From Gilliamella sp. wkB112 (GTDB lineage: Bacteria; Pseudomonadota; Gammaproteobacteria; Enterobacterales; Orbaceae), in NCBI RefSeq assembly GCF_001690685.1, contig NZ_LZGL01000003.1, positions 62,001-126,000 on the forward strand: DNA of 64,000 nt. The letters are read 5' to 3'. This document shows, one piece after another, positions 20,157 through 29,947 of this stretch; position 1 is the first letter of the stretch; every line of letters starts with the position of its first letter. The notes beneath the pieces are model-generated. The model saw only the letters and a list, made by a program, of their open reading frames with translations, ran no database searches and was not told the origin of the DNA. The position numbers were made by a program, and so were the translations under genes.

Positions 20157-21260
20157 TTAGGCTAAAATGCGTAACATTCTACGTAAAGGTTCCGCGGCTC
20201 CCCACAATAATTGGTCGCCGACAGTAAAGGCTGATAAGAAGTCTTTACCCATATTTAGTTTTCGTAAGCGCCCAACTGGCGTAGTTAATGTGCCGGTAAC
20301 GGCAGCAGGAGTAAGTTCGCGCATGGATATTTCACGATCGTTTGGTACCACTTTTACCCAATCATTATGTGCAGCAAGTAGTTTTTCTATTTCTGGTATA
20401 CTGACGTCTTTTTTCAACTTGATAGTAAAAGATTGGCTATGACAACGCAATGCACCAACGCGAATACAAAGACCATCCACAGGAATAATTTGGTTGGTAC
20501 CTAAAATTTTATTGGTTTCTGCTTGCCCTTTCCATTCTTCTTTGCTTTGACCGTTATCAAGGGCTTTATCGATCCAAGGAATGAGGCTACCCGCTAATGG
20601 CACGCCAAAATTATCGGTTGGCAAACTACCATCACGCATTTTTTGTGTCACTTTACGTTCAATATCCAAAATAGATGAGTGTGGATTTTGTAATTCTTTA
20701 GCCACTTCTGCATGTAACATACCCATTTGGGTTAATAATTCACGCATATGACGAGCGCCACCACCAGAAGCTGCTTGATAAGTCGAAACCGCAATCCAGT
20801 CAACCAGATTTTCAGCAAACAAACCACCTAATGACATCAACATTAAACTAACGGTACAATTACCACCAACAAAGGTTTTAATACCTTGGTCTAATGCAGT
20901 ATGAATGTTGGCTTTATTCACTGGATCTAACACGATAATAGCATCTTTCTCCATACGTAGTGTTGATGCGGCATCGATCCAATAACCTTGCCAGCCTGTG
21001 GCACGTAATTTTGAATAAATTTCAGAGGTATAATCACCACCTTGGCAAGTTACAATAATATCTAATGCTTTTAAGGCATCTAAATTATCAGCACTTTGCA
21101 AAGTACCGGTTTTACCACCAAATACTGGTGCTGCTTGCCCCGCTTGCGAAGTAGAAAAGAACACCGGATTAATATAATCAAAATCATGTTCTTCAACCAT
21201 ACGTTGCATAAGAACAGAACCTACCATCCCACGCCAACCGACAAAACCAACATTTTTCAT
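20157..21260 (-). CDS. asd: Aspartate-semialdehyde dehydrogenase
   Basis: NADPH-dependent reduction of aspartyl phosphate to the semialdehyde, the branch point to lysine, diaminopimelate, threonine and methionine. From ATG 21260 the protein is 367 aa, the same length as E. coli Asd. It opens [16 protein letters not shown] and has the catalytic Cys135 in GGNCTVSLM. The frame stays open 35 codons upstream, but that extension is not conserved and a GGGA ribosome site precedes 21260. Monocistronic. Confidence 0.97.
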   Translation of the reverse strand: MKNVGFVGWRGMVGSVLMQRMVEEHDFDYINPVFFSTSQAGQAAPVFGGKTGTLQSADNLDALKALDIIVTCQGGDYTSEIYSKLRATGWQGYWIDAASTLRMEKDAIIVLDPVNKANIHTALDQGIKTFVGGNCTVSLMLMSLGGLFAENLVDWIAVSTYQAASGGGARHMRELLTQMGMLHAEVAKELQNPHSSILDIERKVTQKMRDGSLPTDNFGVPLAGSLIPWIDKALDNGQSKEEWKGQAETNKILGTNQIIPVDGLCIRVGALRCHSQSFTIKLKKDVSIPEIEKLLAAHNDWVKVVPNDREISMRELTPAAVTGTLTTPVGRLRKLNMGKDFLSAFTVGDQLLWGAAEPLRRMLRILA

Positions 21261-21784
21261 AATTTTTCCCATTCCAAAAGTAATAGTTATATACAGAAAC
21301 GCTCCACTATTAAAACAAAATATCACTATAAAACAAAGTAAGATAAGAATTATTTTTGTCAGCACAGATATAATAACGTGGTGTTATGGCTAACAGTATT
21401 TGTTAAAAAGGGGAAATTTAATTAATAGGTAAGGAAAATTTTGTTCTTTATCTTACTTGAAAACGCATTTTCCTTACTTTTCTTTGTATGGGTAGAACTT
21501 CTACAAAGTTAGGAAAAATAAGAGACTATATCTATATTAATATTTTTTATAAAATTAATATTACTACCACTAGTTACTCTTTAATTATTGTCAGTTTTTT
21601 CCTCAGATCCGAATAAATTTTTCATCATGGATAAGATAATACTAACCTCTTGATAATCAACGTTTGTTATAAATGTGCATATGGTTTATCCCATTGTTCA
21701 TGAAGTATAGTATTTTCAGAAAGATAAAATCGTTAATTAGATAGAATTATTTGAATATTAGCTAAATTGTATAAAATCAAAAGG
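21261..21784. other. 524-bp gap upstream of asd with unexplained inverted repeats
   Basis: No gene is visible. GTAAGGAAAA (21429-21438) and TTTTCCTTAC (21468-21477) are perfect 10-bp arms. A second hairpin (CTTTGTA at 21482-21488 with TACAAAG at 21502-21508, or GTAGAA with TTCTAC inside it) and a third partial arm (GTTAGGAAAA) follow. This could be an asd leader, a small RNA, or remnant repeats. Confidence 0.35.
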
Positions 21785-22186
21785 TTATTCTGAGCAAGGA
21801 TAATTATATTTTAAAACTTTAAGATATAAAAGAGAGAAAGGTTGTTCATATAAATGATCTACCGCATTATGTTGTTTGAGCACATCATCAATCATTTTAA
21901 TTGTTTCAGATAATATGGTTAGTTTCATTAAATAATCATAGTTAGAGGGGCAGGCAAATCTATTTTTGTGTTCTAATGTTAACATTGAATCATAAGCAAT
22001 TATTCCATTTACCAGCAATTTAAAATAATTGTTTGCAAAATAAACATGTTCAGGTTTTGGTGAATTATATAACGTTTTTAAATCTTTATAAGTTAATGAT
22101 GGCTTATACATTATTTCATCATAAGGGTCGGCAAATGTACAAAAAGAAGTAAGTAGAAAAATAAAAAAAATTAAAGTTTTTTTCAT
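21785..22186 (-). CDS. Small secreted protein, possibly Rap1a/Tai-like
   Basis: A 133-aa protein with a clear signal peptide (MKKTLIFFIFLLTSFCTFA, cleavage after about residue 19). The mature part is mostly helical and has two Cys, in FACPSN and in YPC near the C-terminus. That spacing and the terminal YPC recall the Rap1a/Tai family, which includes type VI secretion immunity proteins, but the resemblance is by eye only. No toxin gene is adjacent. Flanking gaps are large, so it is probably transcribed alone. Confidence 0.7.
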   Translation of the reverse strand: MKKTLIFFIFLLTSFCTFADPYDEIMYKPSLTYKDLKTLYNSPKPEHVYFANNYFKLLVNGIIAYDSMLTLEHKNRFACPSNYDYLMKLTILSETIKMIDDVLKQHNAVDHLYEQPFSLLYLKVLKYNYPCSE

Positions 22187-22300
22187 TGTTAATTTATTAA
22201 TTGGAATTATGTTGATTTAAAGGTATTACCTTATCATAAGGTGGTCAAAAATCACACATGATTTTATTCTCAGCTTGAATTTGGCTAAAACAGAGATAAT

Positions 22301-22332
22301 AAAAAAGCCCACTCAAATGAGCAGGCTTTTTT
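22301..22332 (-). terminator. Terminator of the tRNA-His/tRNA-Pro transcript
   Basis: On the minus strand, AGCCTGCTC and GAGTGGGCT pair (two G-T pairs) around a short loop, flanked by A and T runs. It lies 10 nt after the tRNA-Pro CCA end. Confidence 0.7.
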
Positions 22333-22341
22333 ATTTGAAAT

Positions 22342-22418
22342 TGGTCGGCGAGAGAGGATTCGAACCTCCGACCCACTGGTCCCAAACCAGTTGCGCTACC
22401 AAGCTGCGCTACTCGCCG
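22342..22418 (-). tRNA. tRNA-Pro (TGG)
   Basis: A 77-nt cloverleaf on the minus strand with anticodon TGG in the loop TTTGGGA. The acceptor CGGCGAG pairs with CTCGCCG, the GGTTCGAATCC T-arm is standard, and CCA is encoded. It lies 29 nt after tRNA-His and shares a transcript with it. Confidence 0.96.
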
Positions 22419-22447
22419 TTTGTAGTCATTTTATGTTCTATATAAAA

Positions 22448-22524
22448 TGGGGTGGCTAATGGGATTCGAACCCACGACAACTGGAATCACAATCCAGGGC
22501 TCTACCAACTGAGCTATAGCCACC
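22448..22524 (-). tRNA. tRNA-His (GTG)
   Basis: Minus-strand cloverleaf with anticodon GTG in ATTGTGATT. The acceptor includes the extra 5' G (position -1) typical of tRNA-His, and CCA is encoded. The His-then-Pro order matches part of the E. coli argX-hisR-leuT-proM cluster. Confidence 0.96.
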
Positions 22525-23035
22525 ATAGAAGTAGGACGAAATATTACGCATAAAAAATAACATTGTCCAGTATATTTTTTAAAATATTCGCTGACTGATT
22601 ATATAAAAACCGTTAACAGCTTAATCTTATAGCATGGCTAGCCAAAATTAGGCTTTATGTGACATTAATACCGCTTTAAATCAGGAAGCAACCGAAGTTG
22701 AAACTTTCATAGCGCAACTAAGTGTTAAACGGTGAAATAAATAACAGATTTAAAATGATATCTTATTATAAATTAAAGATAAATTGAATTATTTGATAAT
22801 CCAGTTGATTAGTTATAATATTTGCTTGGTGATATGGTTCTGTTTGTAAGCTGAAATGGCTTATTTAACTAATAACTTAGTTTTATATCTAAACGTATAG
22901 CAGACCTGAAACATCTTTGCAAAAATTGCTGTAAAAGTAATCAAAAACAATCTAAAAATTATGTAATATTTTAGTAAAACAGCCTGACTTTTTTTATATT
23001 ATTGTAATAATGTAACTACCTAAAATTAAATAAAA
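22525..23035. other. Intergenic region upstream of cpxR
   Basis: No intact gene. A GTAAT-N6-GTAAA pair at 22963-22978 is one mismatch from the CpxR box GTAAA-N(4-8)-GTAAA, so autoregulation is possible. A short frame near 22645-22735 is interrupted by stops and is not recognised. Confidence 0.35.
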
Positions 23036-23728
23036 ATGACGACTATGATAAATATTTTATTAATTGATGATGATGTTGAATTATCGCAGATGCTTAGTGA
23101 ATATTTGACCAACGAAGGTTTTAATATCAAAAGTGTTTATCTGGGTAAAAATGGTATCGAGGAAGCGCTATCAGGTAAATATCGTGTGGCAATTTTAGAT
23201 GTAATGCTACCCGACATCAATGGCATTGACGTGCTAAAAAGTATTCGTCAGCAATGTAATATGCCAGTGATTATGTTAACCGCGAAAGGCGATAATATCG
23301 ATCGAGTTTTAGGTTTGGAATTAGGTGCTGATGATTATATCCCTAAACCATGTTATCCACGTGAGCTATTAGCCAGATTACGTGCAGTATTACGCCGTTT
23401 TGATGAACGGTCAGTGGACACAGTGGATGACAAAAAATATCATTTTAATGGCTTAACCTTAGATCTGCCACAGCGTCTATGTACTTGGAACGACAAAGTG
23501 ATTGACTTAACTTCGACTGAGTTCAATTTATTAGTTTTACTGGTCAAAAATAATGAAAGAGTGGTGACTAAAGAAGAACTATCTGAAATAGGTTTAGGCC
23601 GAGCACGCGAGCTTTATGATCGTAGTGTTGATGTGCATATTAGTAATATTCGCCAGAAGTTACACCAAGTTGCTCAAAATGTGGTTACCATCGAAACTAT
23701 TAGAGCGGTCGGTTACCGTATTCGTTAA
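23036..23728 (+). CDS. cpxR: CpxR-like response regulator
   Basis: OmpR/PhoB-type regulator of envelope stress. At 230 aa the receiver domain spans residues 1-120, with the acidic pocket DDD near 11-13, the phospho-acceptor D55 (VAILDVMLPD) and the switch Lys in ADDYIPKP. The winged-helix DNA-binding domain follows (about 132-228: LTSTEFNLLVLL, then SVDVHISNIRQKL). Resemblance to E. coli CpxR is strong in the receiver. ATG 23045 is an alternative start. The sensor kinase gene follows, as in cpxRA. Confidence 0.9.
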   Translation: MTTMINILLIDDDVELSQMLSEYLTNEGFNIKSVYLGKNGIEEALSGKYRVAILDVMLPDINGIDVLKSIRQQCNMPVIMLTAKGDNIDRVLGLELGADDYIPKPCYPRELLARLRAVLRRFDERSVDTVDDKKYHFNGLTLDLPQRLCTWNDKVIDLTSTEFNLLVLLVKNNERVVTKEELSEIGLGRARELYDRSVDVHISNIRQKLHQVAQNVVTIETIRAVGYRIR

Positions 23729-23756
23729 TTGTAAATAATTGAAACATAGGTTTGGC

Positions 23757-25061
23757 ATGAATCGTCGATTATTTTGGAAAATACTCATTATATTCTGGGT
23801 GATTTTTTACCTTACCTTTCAATTAACTTGGATCGCTTTTTCTGTTTATGTAGATAATAAAAATCAACGATTCCTTAATCATATGCCGACTAAAGTCGAT
23901 ATGATTGCTCAGTTATTACATGTAGCCGGTGAGGATGAAACCCTTAATTTTATTGCTCACCTGCCTGAGCGCGAACAAGTTTTACTCTCGATAAAACTGG
24001 TTTCCCCACAGAATGATCAAGTCAATATCATTACTGACGAATTAGAAACCCCAACCTATGCCTATCAACGTACCACGGTGGCTCCGGATGGTACTTTATA
24101 TACAGTTTCCTTTAAAGATGATAAAGATGACAGGGACGATAGGAGCAAAAAAAACCTATTTAATATGCCGATGCCGATTATTTTAATGGGGATCTGTGTA
24201 GGACTTATATTCAGTCTATTTTTGGCTTGGAACTTAACCAGACCAATGAAATTACTTAGGAAAGGTTTCTACCAAGTATCGCAAGGCGATCTTTCAGTGC
24301 GTTTATTTAATAAGTTAAAACGCCGCCGTGATGAACTTAGTGAACTTGGCAAAGACTTCGATATGATGGTTGAACAGCTCAATATCTTAATCTCAGATCG
24401 GCAAGTGTTATTGCATGATGTCTCGCATGAACTGCGCACACCTTTAGCGCGGTTGCAATTAGCTATTGGCTTGGCGCAGCAAAATAAACAAAATATTGAT
24501 ACTTCATTAGCCAGAATCGAACTCGAATCAGAACGCTTAGATCAACTTATTGGTGAGATCCTTAATTATTCGCGTGCTGAAATGAATAATCGTACCGATG
24601 AATATTTTGATTTAAAAGATCTTGTTAGTGTCGTGATTAATGATGCTAATTATGAGGCTAATCATCAATTAATTGATGTAAACTTCATCTCGGCAACGAT
24701 TAATCATTCCATAATTAAAGGTAATTCGGAGCAAATTCGCCGGGCAATCGAAAATATAATTCGTAATGCCATTCGCTTTTCTAAAGCTGGGCAAGCCGTT
24801 GATGTGTCGTTAAAAGAGATTGGTAAGTATTTACAAATTGAAGTCAAAGATCGTGGTCCGGGTGTTGATGCCAGTAAATTATCCAGCATTTTCGAGCCAT
24901 TTGTACGTATACAATCACCGCAATTGGGTAAAGGCTATGGCTTAGGTTTAGCTATAGCCAGAAAGACAGTTATTATGCATAACGGTACTATTCAAGCCTC
25001 AAATCGTGACGGTGGCGGCTTGATTGTTACTATTCGCCTGCCGTATTGGCGCAATCTTTAA
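23757..25061 (+). CDS. cpxA: CpxA-like sensor histidine kinase
   Basis: Inner-membrane kinase partner of CpxR, about 434 aa from ATG 23757. It has TM1 at about residues 7-30, a periplasmic region to about 135, and TM2 (ILMGICVGLIFSLFLAW). A HAMP linker follows, then the phosphorylation box HDVSHELRTPLARL with the catalytic His. The ATPase boxes are N (IENIIRNAIRFS), G1 (DRGPGVD) and G2 (GKGYGLGLAIA). A TTG at 23739 is less likely as the start. The gene end overlaps the convergent peptidase gene by 4 bp. No cpxP is visible. Confidence 0.9.
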   Translation: MNRRLFWKILIIFWVIFYLTFQLTWIAFSVYVDNKNQRFLNHMPTKVDMIAQLLHVAGEDETLNFIAHLPEREQVLLSIKLVSPQNDQVNIITDELETPTYAYQRTTVAPDGTLYTVSFKDDKDDRDDRSKKNLFNMPMPIILMGICVGLIFSLFLAWNLTRPMKLLRKGFYQVSQGDLSVRLFNKLKRRRDELSELGKDFDMMVEQLNILISDRQVLLHDVSHELRTPLARLQLAIGLAQQNKQNIDTSLARIELESERLDQLIGEILNYSRAEMNNRTDEYFDLKDLVSVVINDANYEANHQLIDVNFISATINHSIIKGNSEQIRRAIENIIRNAIRFSKAGQAVDVSLKEIGKYLQIEVKDRGPGVDASKLSSIFEPFVRIQSPQLGKGYGLGLAIARKTVIMHNGTIQASNRDGGGLIVTIRLPYWRNL

Positions 25062-25819
25062 TAACAATCAGTATTAACCATTAATACGTATTCTTTAATC
25101 AGTTTTTCTAACTTAATTTTATCATGACCAACAAAATTCAATGTTTGCATGATGGTGTTAGGATCGGTTTTTAATAGCGCTTTATATTGGGCAATATACT
25201 GGCTGGAGATAGGTTTATATGACCAGTGCCATTCTTCCGGTAGATAGCCACCTTTACGCCCTTCATTGAATGGTCGGCAAAATCCATATTTGGGTAGATT
25301 TTCCTGTAACCATTTATAGAGGATTATGCCTTTGCTATCATTATGAAAATACTCGGACGAAACACTAGTAATATCAATATCAGTACCCCAGTGATGACGT
25401 GATGTGCCAGGCATTGATGAAAATTTTAAAATTTCTTCGGCGATTTTTTGCGGATCATTAATTTTAGCGGTTAAAGCATCCCATTTACGTTGCCATATGC
25501 CATTTTGGTACTGGTAATTACGGGTTGCGCTTACCACAATAAACGGGATATTCGGGTGAGCTTTTTTAAAGTCCCGATAAGCCTTAATCAATTGTTGTGT
25601 TGGTTGTTTTTGCAGGTACATGCCTTTTTTATTTACCGGCAACTCAGTGGTATCCAAGGCAATAAAATTATCATCTTTCTTTTCGTCAAATTGACCGGTG
25701 AGTTTATTTAAAGGGATTGATTGTGCCATAGCAAATGTCGAACATAAAAGTAAAATTAAAGTTTGCGTAAGATTGAAAACCATTTTCAATCTTATTGATT
25801 TTTTTGTATTGTTAAACAT
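25058..25819 (-). CDS. VanY-type D-alanyl-D-alanine carboxypeptidase family protein
   Basis: Exported peptidase of family M15 that would trim D-Ala from peptidoglycan stem peptides. At about 253 aa it has an N-terminal hydrophobic segment ending AMAQS (signal peptide; residues 14-33). The zinc motifs of the family are intact: SRHHWGTDIDI near residue 140 and PEEWHWSY near 195. The start could also be the internal ATG at 25783, giving a tidier signal peptide. It is convergent with cpxA with a 4-bp overlap. Confidence 0.87.
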   Translation of the reverse strand: MFNNTKKSIRLKMVFNLTQTLILLLCSTFAMAQSIPLNKLTGQFDEKKDDNFIALDTTELPVNKKGMYLQKQPTQQLIKAYRDFKKAHPNIPFIVVSATRNYQYQNGIWQRKWDALTAKINDPQKIAEEILKFSSMPGTSRHHWGTDIDITSVSSEYFHNDSKGIILYKWLQENLPKYGFCRPFNEGRKGGYLPEEWHWSYKPISSQYIAQYKALLKTDPNTIMQTLNFVGHDKIKLEKLIKEYVLMVNTDCY

Positions 25820-25910
25820 CACTAATATTCTATTAGCCAGATAAGGTGAAAAACAGTATAATCCTTTTCCGAAAAATTAAAATAGCCATAATGTGTAAAA
25901 ACGAGGCCTT

Positions 25911-27101
25911 ATGTTAACACCATCAGTATCCAACTCGTCTATTAATTGTGTAGACGCGACCCAAAATGGGAATTGTAACCCGACTAATCCTAATAGCGAG
26001 AAATTAAATTTACTCAATTTTACCCGGCCACAACTAAGAGAATTTTTTGTTTCTCTGGGCGAAAAACCATTTAGAGCCGATCAAGTCATGAAATGGATCT
26101 ACCATTTTGGCATTGATGACTTTGATCAAATGACCGATATCAATAAAAAACTCCGCGAACAGTTAAAAACTTTAGCCGAAATTAAAGCGCCAGCGATTGC
26201 TGTAGAACAACGCTCATCCGATGGCACCATTAAATGGGCATTAGATGTCGGCAATAACCAATTGATTGAGTCGGTGTATATTCCTGAGCGAGATCGGGCA
26301 ACTTTGTGCGTGTCGTCGCAAGTGGGCTGTGCGCTAGAATGTAAATTCTGCTCGACTGCCCAACAAGGATTTAACCGTAATTTAACCGTTTCTGAAATTA
26401 TTGGCCAAGTATGGCGAGCCTCAAATGCCATTGGTGTGACAGGTAAATTAGCCGATAGACCAATCACCAATGTGGTCATGATGGGCATGGGTGAACCTTT
26501 GCTTAATTTAGCCAATGTGGCGCCGGCTATGGAAATTATGTTAGATGATTTTGGTTATGGTTTGTCTAAAAGGCGAGTAACGCTCTCGACTTCAGGCGTT
26601 GTGCCAGCGTTAGATAAACTTGCCGGAATGATTGATGTGGCGCTAGCTATTTCGCTGCATGCCCCCAATGATGCTATTCGTAGTGAAATTATGCCAATCA
26701 ATCAAAAATATAATATGGCTACCTTGCGTGACTCTATTTTACGTTATCTTTCTTATTCAAATGCGAATCATGGTAAAGTGACCATTGAATATGTGTTACT
26801 TAATCAAGTGAATGACGGTGTTGAGCATGCACATGAATTGGCTGCATTCCTAAAAAATGTACCAAGTAAAATTAACTTAATTCCTTGGAATCCATTTCCA
26901 GGCGCACCTTATTCAAGATGTTCAAATACCCGTATTGATCGCTTTATGAAAACCTTAATGGGCTATGGCTTTACCGTGATTGTGCGTAAAACTCGTGGAG
27001 ATGATATTGATGCTGCTTGTGGTCAATTGGCTGGTGAGGTGGTGGACCGCACCAAACGCACATTATATAAAAAGCAAAATCTGGCTCGGCAAACAGCTTA
27101 A
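25911..27101 (+). CDS. rlmN: RlmN, 23S rRNA/tRNA adenine-C2 methyltransferase
   Basis: Radical-SAM enzyme that methylates A2503 of 23S rRNA and A37 of some tRNAs. At 396 aa it shows the [4Fe-4S] cluster motif C140-x3-C144-x2-C147 (CALECKFC), the [12 protein letters not shown]-binding segment, and the second catalytic Cys in [12 protein letters not shown] near residue 375. The N-terminal 30 residues are longer than in E. coli and low complexity, so the start may be later. It is followed by a TPR lipoprotein gene, as in many gammaproteobacteria. Confidence 0.96.
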   Translation: MLTPSVSNSSINCVDATQNGNCNPTNPNSEKLNLLNFTRPQLREFFVSLGEKPFRADQVMKWIYHFGIDDFDQMTDINKKLREQLKTLAEIKAPAIAVEQRSSDGTIKWALDVGNNQLIESVYIPERDRATLCVSSQVGCALECKFCSTAQQGFNRNLTVSEIIGQVWRASNAIGVTGKLADRPITNVVMMGMGEPLLNLANVAPAMEIMLDDFGYGLSKRRVTLSTSGVVPALDKLAGMIDVALAISLHAPNDAIRSEIMPINQKYNMATLRDSILRYLSYSNANHGKVTIEYVLLNQVNDGVEHAHELAAFLKNVPSKINLIPWNPFPGAPYSRCSNTRIDRFMKTLMGYGFTVIVRKTRGDDIDAACGQLAGEVVDRTKRTLYKKQNLARQTA

Positions 27102-27127
27102 AGATAAACTTCAAAAAGGATAAATGG

Positions 27128-27742
27128 ATGAAAAAATACTTAGTTGCTTTAAGCTGTTTAAGCATGATGGTTATCTCTGGTTGCCAGATGAAAAACCAAA
27201 ATGAATTCGATCCGGAAACCGCGGCCTTGGCAAGAATGCGTTTAGGACTAGCTTATTTAGCCAAAGCTGACGAGTCGCAAGACAATGTCAAAGCTGCACA
27301 TTATAATCTTAAATTAGCCGCGCAGTATTCACCTAATAACCCGCAAATTATGTTGGCTATGGCCATGTTTGATCAGCATGTGGGTGAATATAACGAAGCC
27401 GAAATGATCTATCAACGTATAACCTTAATGCAACCGGGCAATGGCTTATATCATGTTCATTATGGCTCGTTTTTATGTGGGCGTGATCGCTATGCCGAAG
27501 CCAAACAGCAATTTCAACAAAGCCTTGATCTAGATCGTCACCGTTGGAAGGCTGATACCTTTGAGCAATATGGTTATTGTGCGATTCAAAATGGTGACCA
27601 AAAAACTGCTAATTCAATGTTCAAACAGCTGTTCCAATATGACGCCAACCGCCGTGAAAATGTTGCCAAAACCGCAGCCATACATCAACAAAATGGTGAT
27701 ATGAAAGTGGCTAACTATTTGTTAGCAATAGTAAAACAGTAG
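27128..27742 (+). CDS. pilW: PilW/PilF-like TPR lipoprotein
   Basis: A 204-aa lipoprotein with signal peptide and lipobox VISGC (Cys19). TPR-like repeats fill residues about 35-190 (LGLAYLAKAD, AMAMFDQHVGEYNEAEMIY, GSFLCGRDRYAEAKQQF, YGYCAIQNGDQKTANSMF). In the PilF/PilW family these outer-membrane lipoproteins help assemble the type IV pilus secretin. The location just after rlmN supports the assignment. No other pilus genes are in the window, so the role here is inferred. Confidence 0.85.
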   Translation: MKKYLVALSCLSMMVISGCQMKNQNEFDPETAALARMRLGLAYLAKADESQDNVKAAHYNLKLAAQYSPNNPQIMLAMAMFDQHVGEYNEAEMIYQRITLMQPGNGLYHVHYGSFLCGRDRYAEAKQQFQQSLDLDRHRWKADTFEQYGYCAIQNGDQKTANSMFKQLFQYDANRRENVAKTAAIHQQNGDMKVANYLLAIVKQ

Positions 27743-27772
27743 TCTTTATCTAATCGAATATCAATAAACAAT

Positions 27773-27798
27773 AACCGACTTATTATAATAAGTCGGTT
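27773..27798. terminator. Bidirectional hairpin between the pilW-like gene and the Clp-like gene
   Basis: AACCGACTTATT and AATAAGTCGGTT form a perfect 12-bp stem with a 2-nt centre, between convergent genes. Confidence 0.7.
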
Positions 27799-27803
27799 AG
27801 CTG

Positions 27804-29933
27804 TTAGTTCTTCTCAAAAGTCATATCAAAGCTATGTGTTTGCTGATTATAAACTGCGGTGAAAGTACCTTGATCGTGTGGATTTTGTAAAATATGATTG
27901 ACGATAAATGGCCTAATATTGGTTTTAATATAACCCGGTAATCCTCTGGCACCACGGATGATATCGTAATGTTCATGGCAAAATGCACTAATACAAGAAT
28001 CTTCAATTTCGATGGTATAACCACGTGGTTGATAAGCTTGATTTAGTTTGACAATTTCACGCCGAATAATCTGCTCAATAACTTCCATCGGTAGTCGTTT
28101 GAAGTGAAGAATATTTTCCCGACCATTAAAACGATTGAGTAGTTCTGAACGATAGGTATTATTCAGTTCATTAGTGGCTAATTCACAGGCAGCTTCATCA
28201 GACAGTTCCAGATCTAAATAATATGCTTGCCCGATATTTGAGGTCATAATAATCATAATATCCGAAAAATCGACAGTACGACCAACGTTATCAGTTAAAC
28301 GCCCATCGGATAGAATCTGCAAAAAGATATTAAACACATCCGGATGCGCTTTTTCGATCTCATCAAACAGGTAGATGCCAACCGGTTTGGTTCTTACTGA
28401 ATTAGTTAAAATGCCGCCAGCTTCAAAGCCTTCATAACCAGGAGGGGCGCCAATTAATTTAGCTACCGCATGTTTTTCCATGTATTCTGACATATCAAAA
28501 CGCACTAATGATTTTTCATCACCATAGACATATTGCGCTAACGCTTTTGCCATTTCAGTTTTACCAACACCCGATGGCCCTAAAAATAGATAAGACATTG
28601 CCGGACCGGATTCTTCAAGGGCATCAACCTTAGCAACTTTAACCGAATTAGCGACATGTTTAACAATACCGTCCTGACCAAAAATACGTGATAACAAGTT
28701 GGCTTCTAAGTTAATTAGATTTTCAACTTCATTTTCATCTAATTTAGATGCTGATATGCCGGAAATTTTACTAAATTCGGTGATCACTTCTTGTCGATTT
28801 AATTTCAGCCCTTTATTAGCTAACATAACCAATTTTTGGTGTTGTTCGTTATTTTGTGCTATCTCTGTGTCAATCTGACGGATCTTGTCTTTCAATTTGG
28901 TGACTGCAGGGGAATCAAATCCAGCCGCAGTTAACTGTGCAAAGGTTTTTATGGCAGCGGACTCTGAATTTTTATTGCTATCTTCATCTTCTTGTAGCTG
29001 GGCGATTTCATCTTGTAATTTAAAACGCAAAGTTTCAGCATCACGTTGGTATTGATAGGTTTTATTAATTTCGGACTTTAATTCTTGCCAATCCTGCTGC
29101 CATTGATCTAATTGTTGTTGTAGTTCTTGGCGTTCAGTTTCATTACTGCTTTTGGCGATTTTTTCCATTAACTCAGCAATTTTAGGGTGCTGTTTATGGG
29201 TAAGTTGACGATAACTGGCCAAAGCGCGATCAAGTAACGAAATCGCTCGTTGCGGTTGCGCACCACCTAAGCCTAAACTATCTCGATATTTACTGGTTAG
29301 GCGTATCGCTTCTTCAATGGCTTCGTCATCTACTGCAATTTTATGGTGTTCAGAAAGTTCTTGGGTTACCACAGTAACGATAGCTTGCAAATCACTGCCG
29401 GTAGGTTCTTTGACATCATAAAGGGTGTACAGTTCCGGCATATTGGTGCTGGCTTTTAATACACTACTCAGCTTGTCATCACGGACTTCTAAGATAACTT
29501 GGAAATTATTAGATTTATCCGCGTTATTTAGTGCATTAATAAAGTGCGCATTACCAGTGTTATGTGCCGCTTCTAAAAAATTGGCGGTATCAGTAATAAT
29601 AAGAACTGATTCCGGGGTTTGCAGTAATTTTTTTAAAATACCTTGAAATTCATTATTAATTTTATTGCTGTCACCGCTCGAAAACAACGCATCACAATTT
29701 AACCAAAATAATTTTTTTACAATTAAATCGAATGGTGTATCCGGGCTGTTTTTCGATGCTTGTAAACCAAGAGCAAGCGCCGAAACGCCTACTCCTGCTG
29801 GTCCTGTTAATAACAGTGAATTTGATGATTTGCGAATCAGAATAGACGAGATTCTTTCTAAATCATGTTCTCTACCCACTAAATTAAAATTAGGGTATTG
29901 CGCTAAATATTCACGCCCTCTAATTAAGTACAT
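27804..29933 (-). CDS. Clp/ClpB-type AAA+ ATPase with degenerate first ATPase domain
   Basis: A 709-aa double-AAA+ protein without the N-terminal Clp repeat domain. D1 (about residues 18-245) keeps the Clp fold signature QPQRAISLLD, but its Walker A reads GPAGVGVS (44-51) with Val in place of the catalytic Lys, and its Walker B reads LIITDTA without DE. A coiled-coil middle segment spans about 250-370. D2 is intact: GPSGVGKT at 452-459, YLFDEIEKAHPDV at 521-533 (D524, E525), sensor 1 MTSNIG. It starts 14 bp after the TelA-like gene with an AAGGA ribosome site. Not ClpA, ClpB, ClpX or ClpV by length and layout; function unknown, perhaps a remodeller of its partner. Confidence 0.85.
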   Translation of the reverse strand: MYLIRGREYLAQYPNFNLVGREHDLERISSILIRKSSNSLLLTGPAGVGVSALALGLQASKNSPDTPFDLIVKKLFWLNCDALFSSGDSNKINNEFQGILKKLLQTPESVLIITDTANFLEAAHNTGNAHFINALNNADKSNNFQVILEVRDDKLSSVLKASTNMPELYTLYDVKEPTGSDLQAIVTVVTQELSEHHKIAVDDEAIEEAIRLTSKYRDSLGLGGAQPQRAISLLDRALASYRQLTHKQHPKIAELMEKIAKSSNETERQELQQQLDQWQQDWQELKSEINKTYQYQRDAETLRFKLQDEIAQLQEDEDSNKNSESAAIKTFAQLTAAGFDSPAVTKLKDKIRQIDTEIAQNNEQHQKLVMLANKGLKLNRQEVITEFSKISGISASKLDENEVENLINLEANLLSRIFGQDGIVKHVANSVKVAKVDALEESGPAMSYLFLGPSGVGKTEMAKALAQYVYGDEKSLVRFDMSEYMEKHAVAKLIGAPPGYEGFEAGGILTNSVRTKPVGIYLFDEIEKAHPDVFNIFLQILSDGRLTDNVGRTVDFSDIMIIMTSNIGQAYYLDLELSDEAACELATNELNNTYRSELLNRFNGRENILHFKRLPMEVIEQIIRREIVKLNQAYQPRGYTIEIEDSCISAFCHEHYDIIRGARGLPGYIKTNIRPFIVNHILQNPHDQGTFTAVYNQQTHSFDMTFEKN

Positions 29934-29947
29934 TATGGCTTCCTTAA

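Noticed and set aside
21261..21365. 35-codon N-terminal extension of Asd with a hydrophobic segment
   Set aside because: Asd is cytoplasmic and the conserved start MKNVGF at 21260 has a ribosome site; the extension is chance open frame.
22645..22735. Possible gene remnant (MASQN-stop, then CDINTALNQEATEVETFIAQ)
   Set aside because: Too short and interrupted, with no family resemblance; coding origin cannot be shown.
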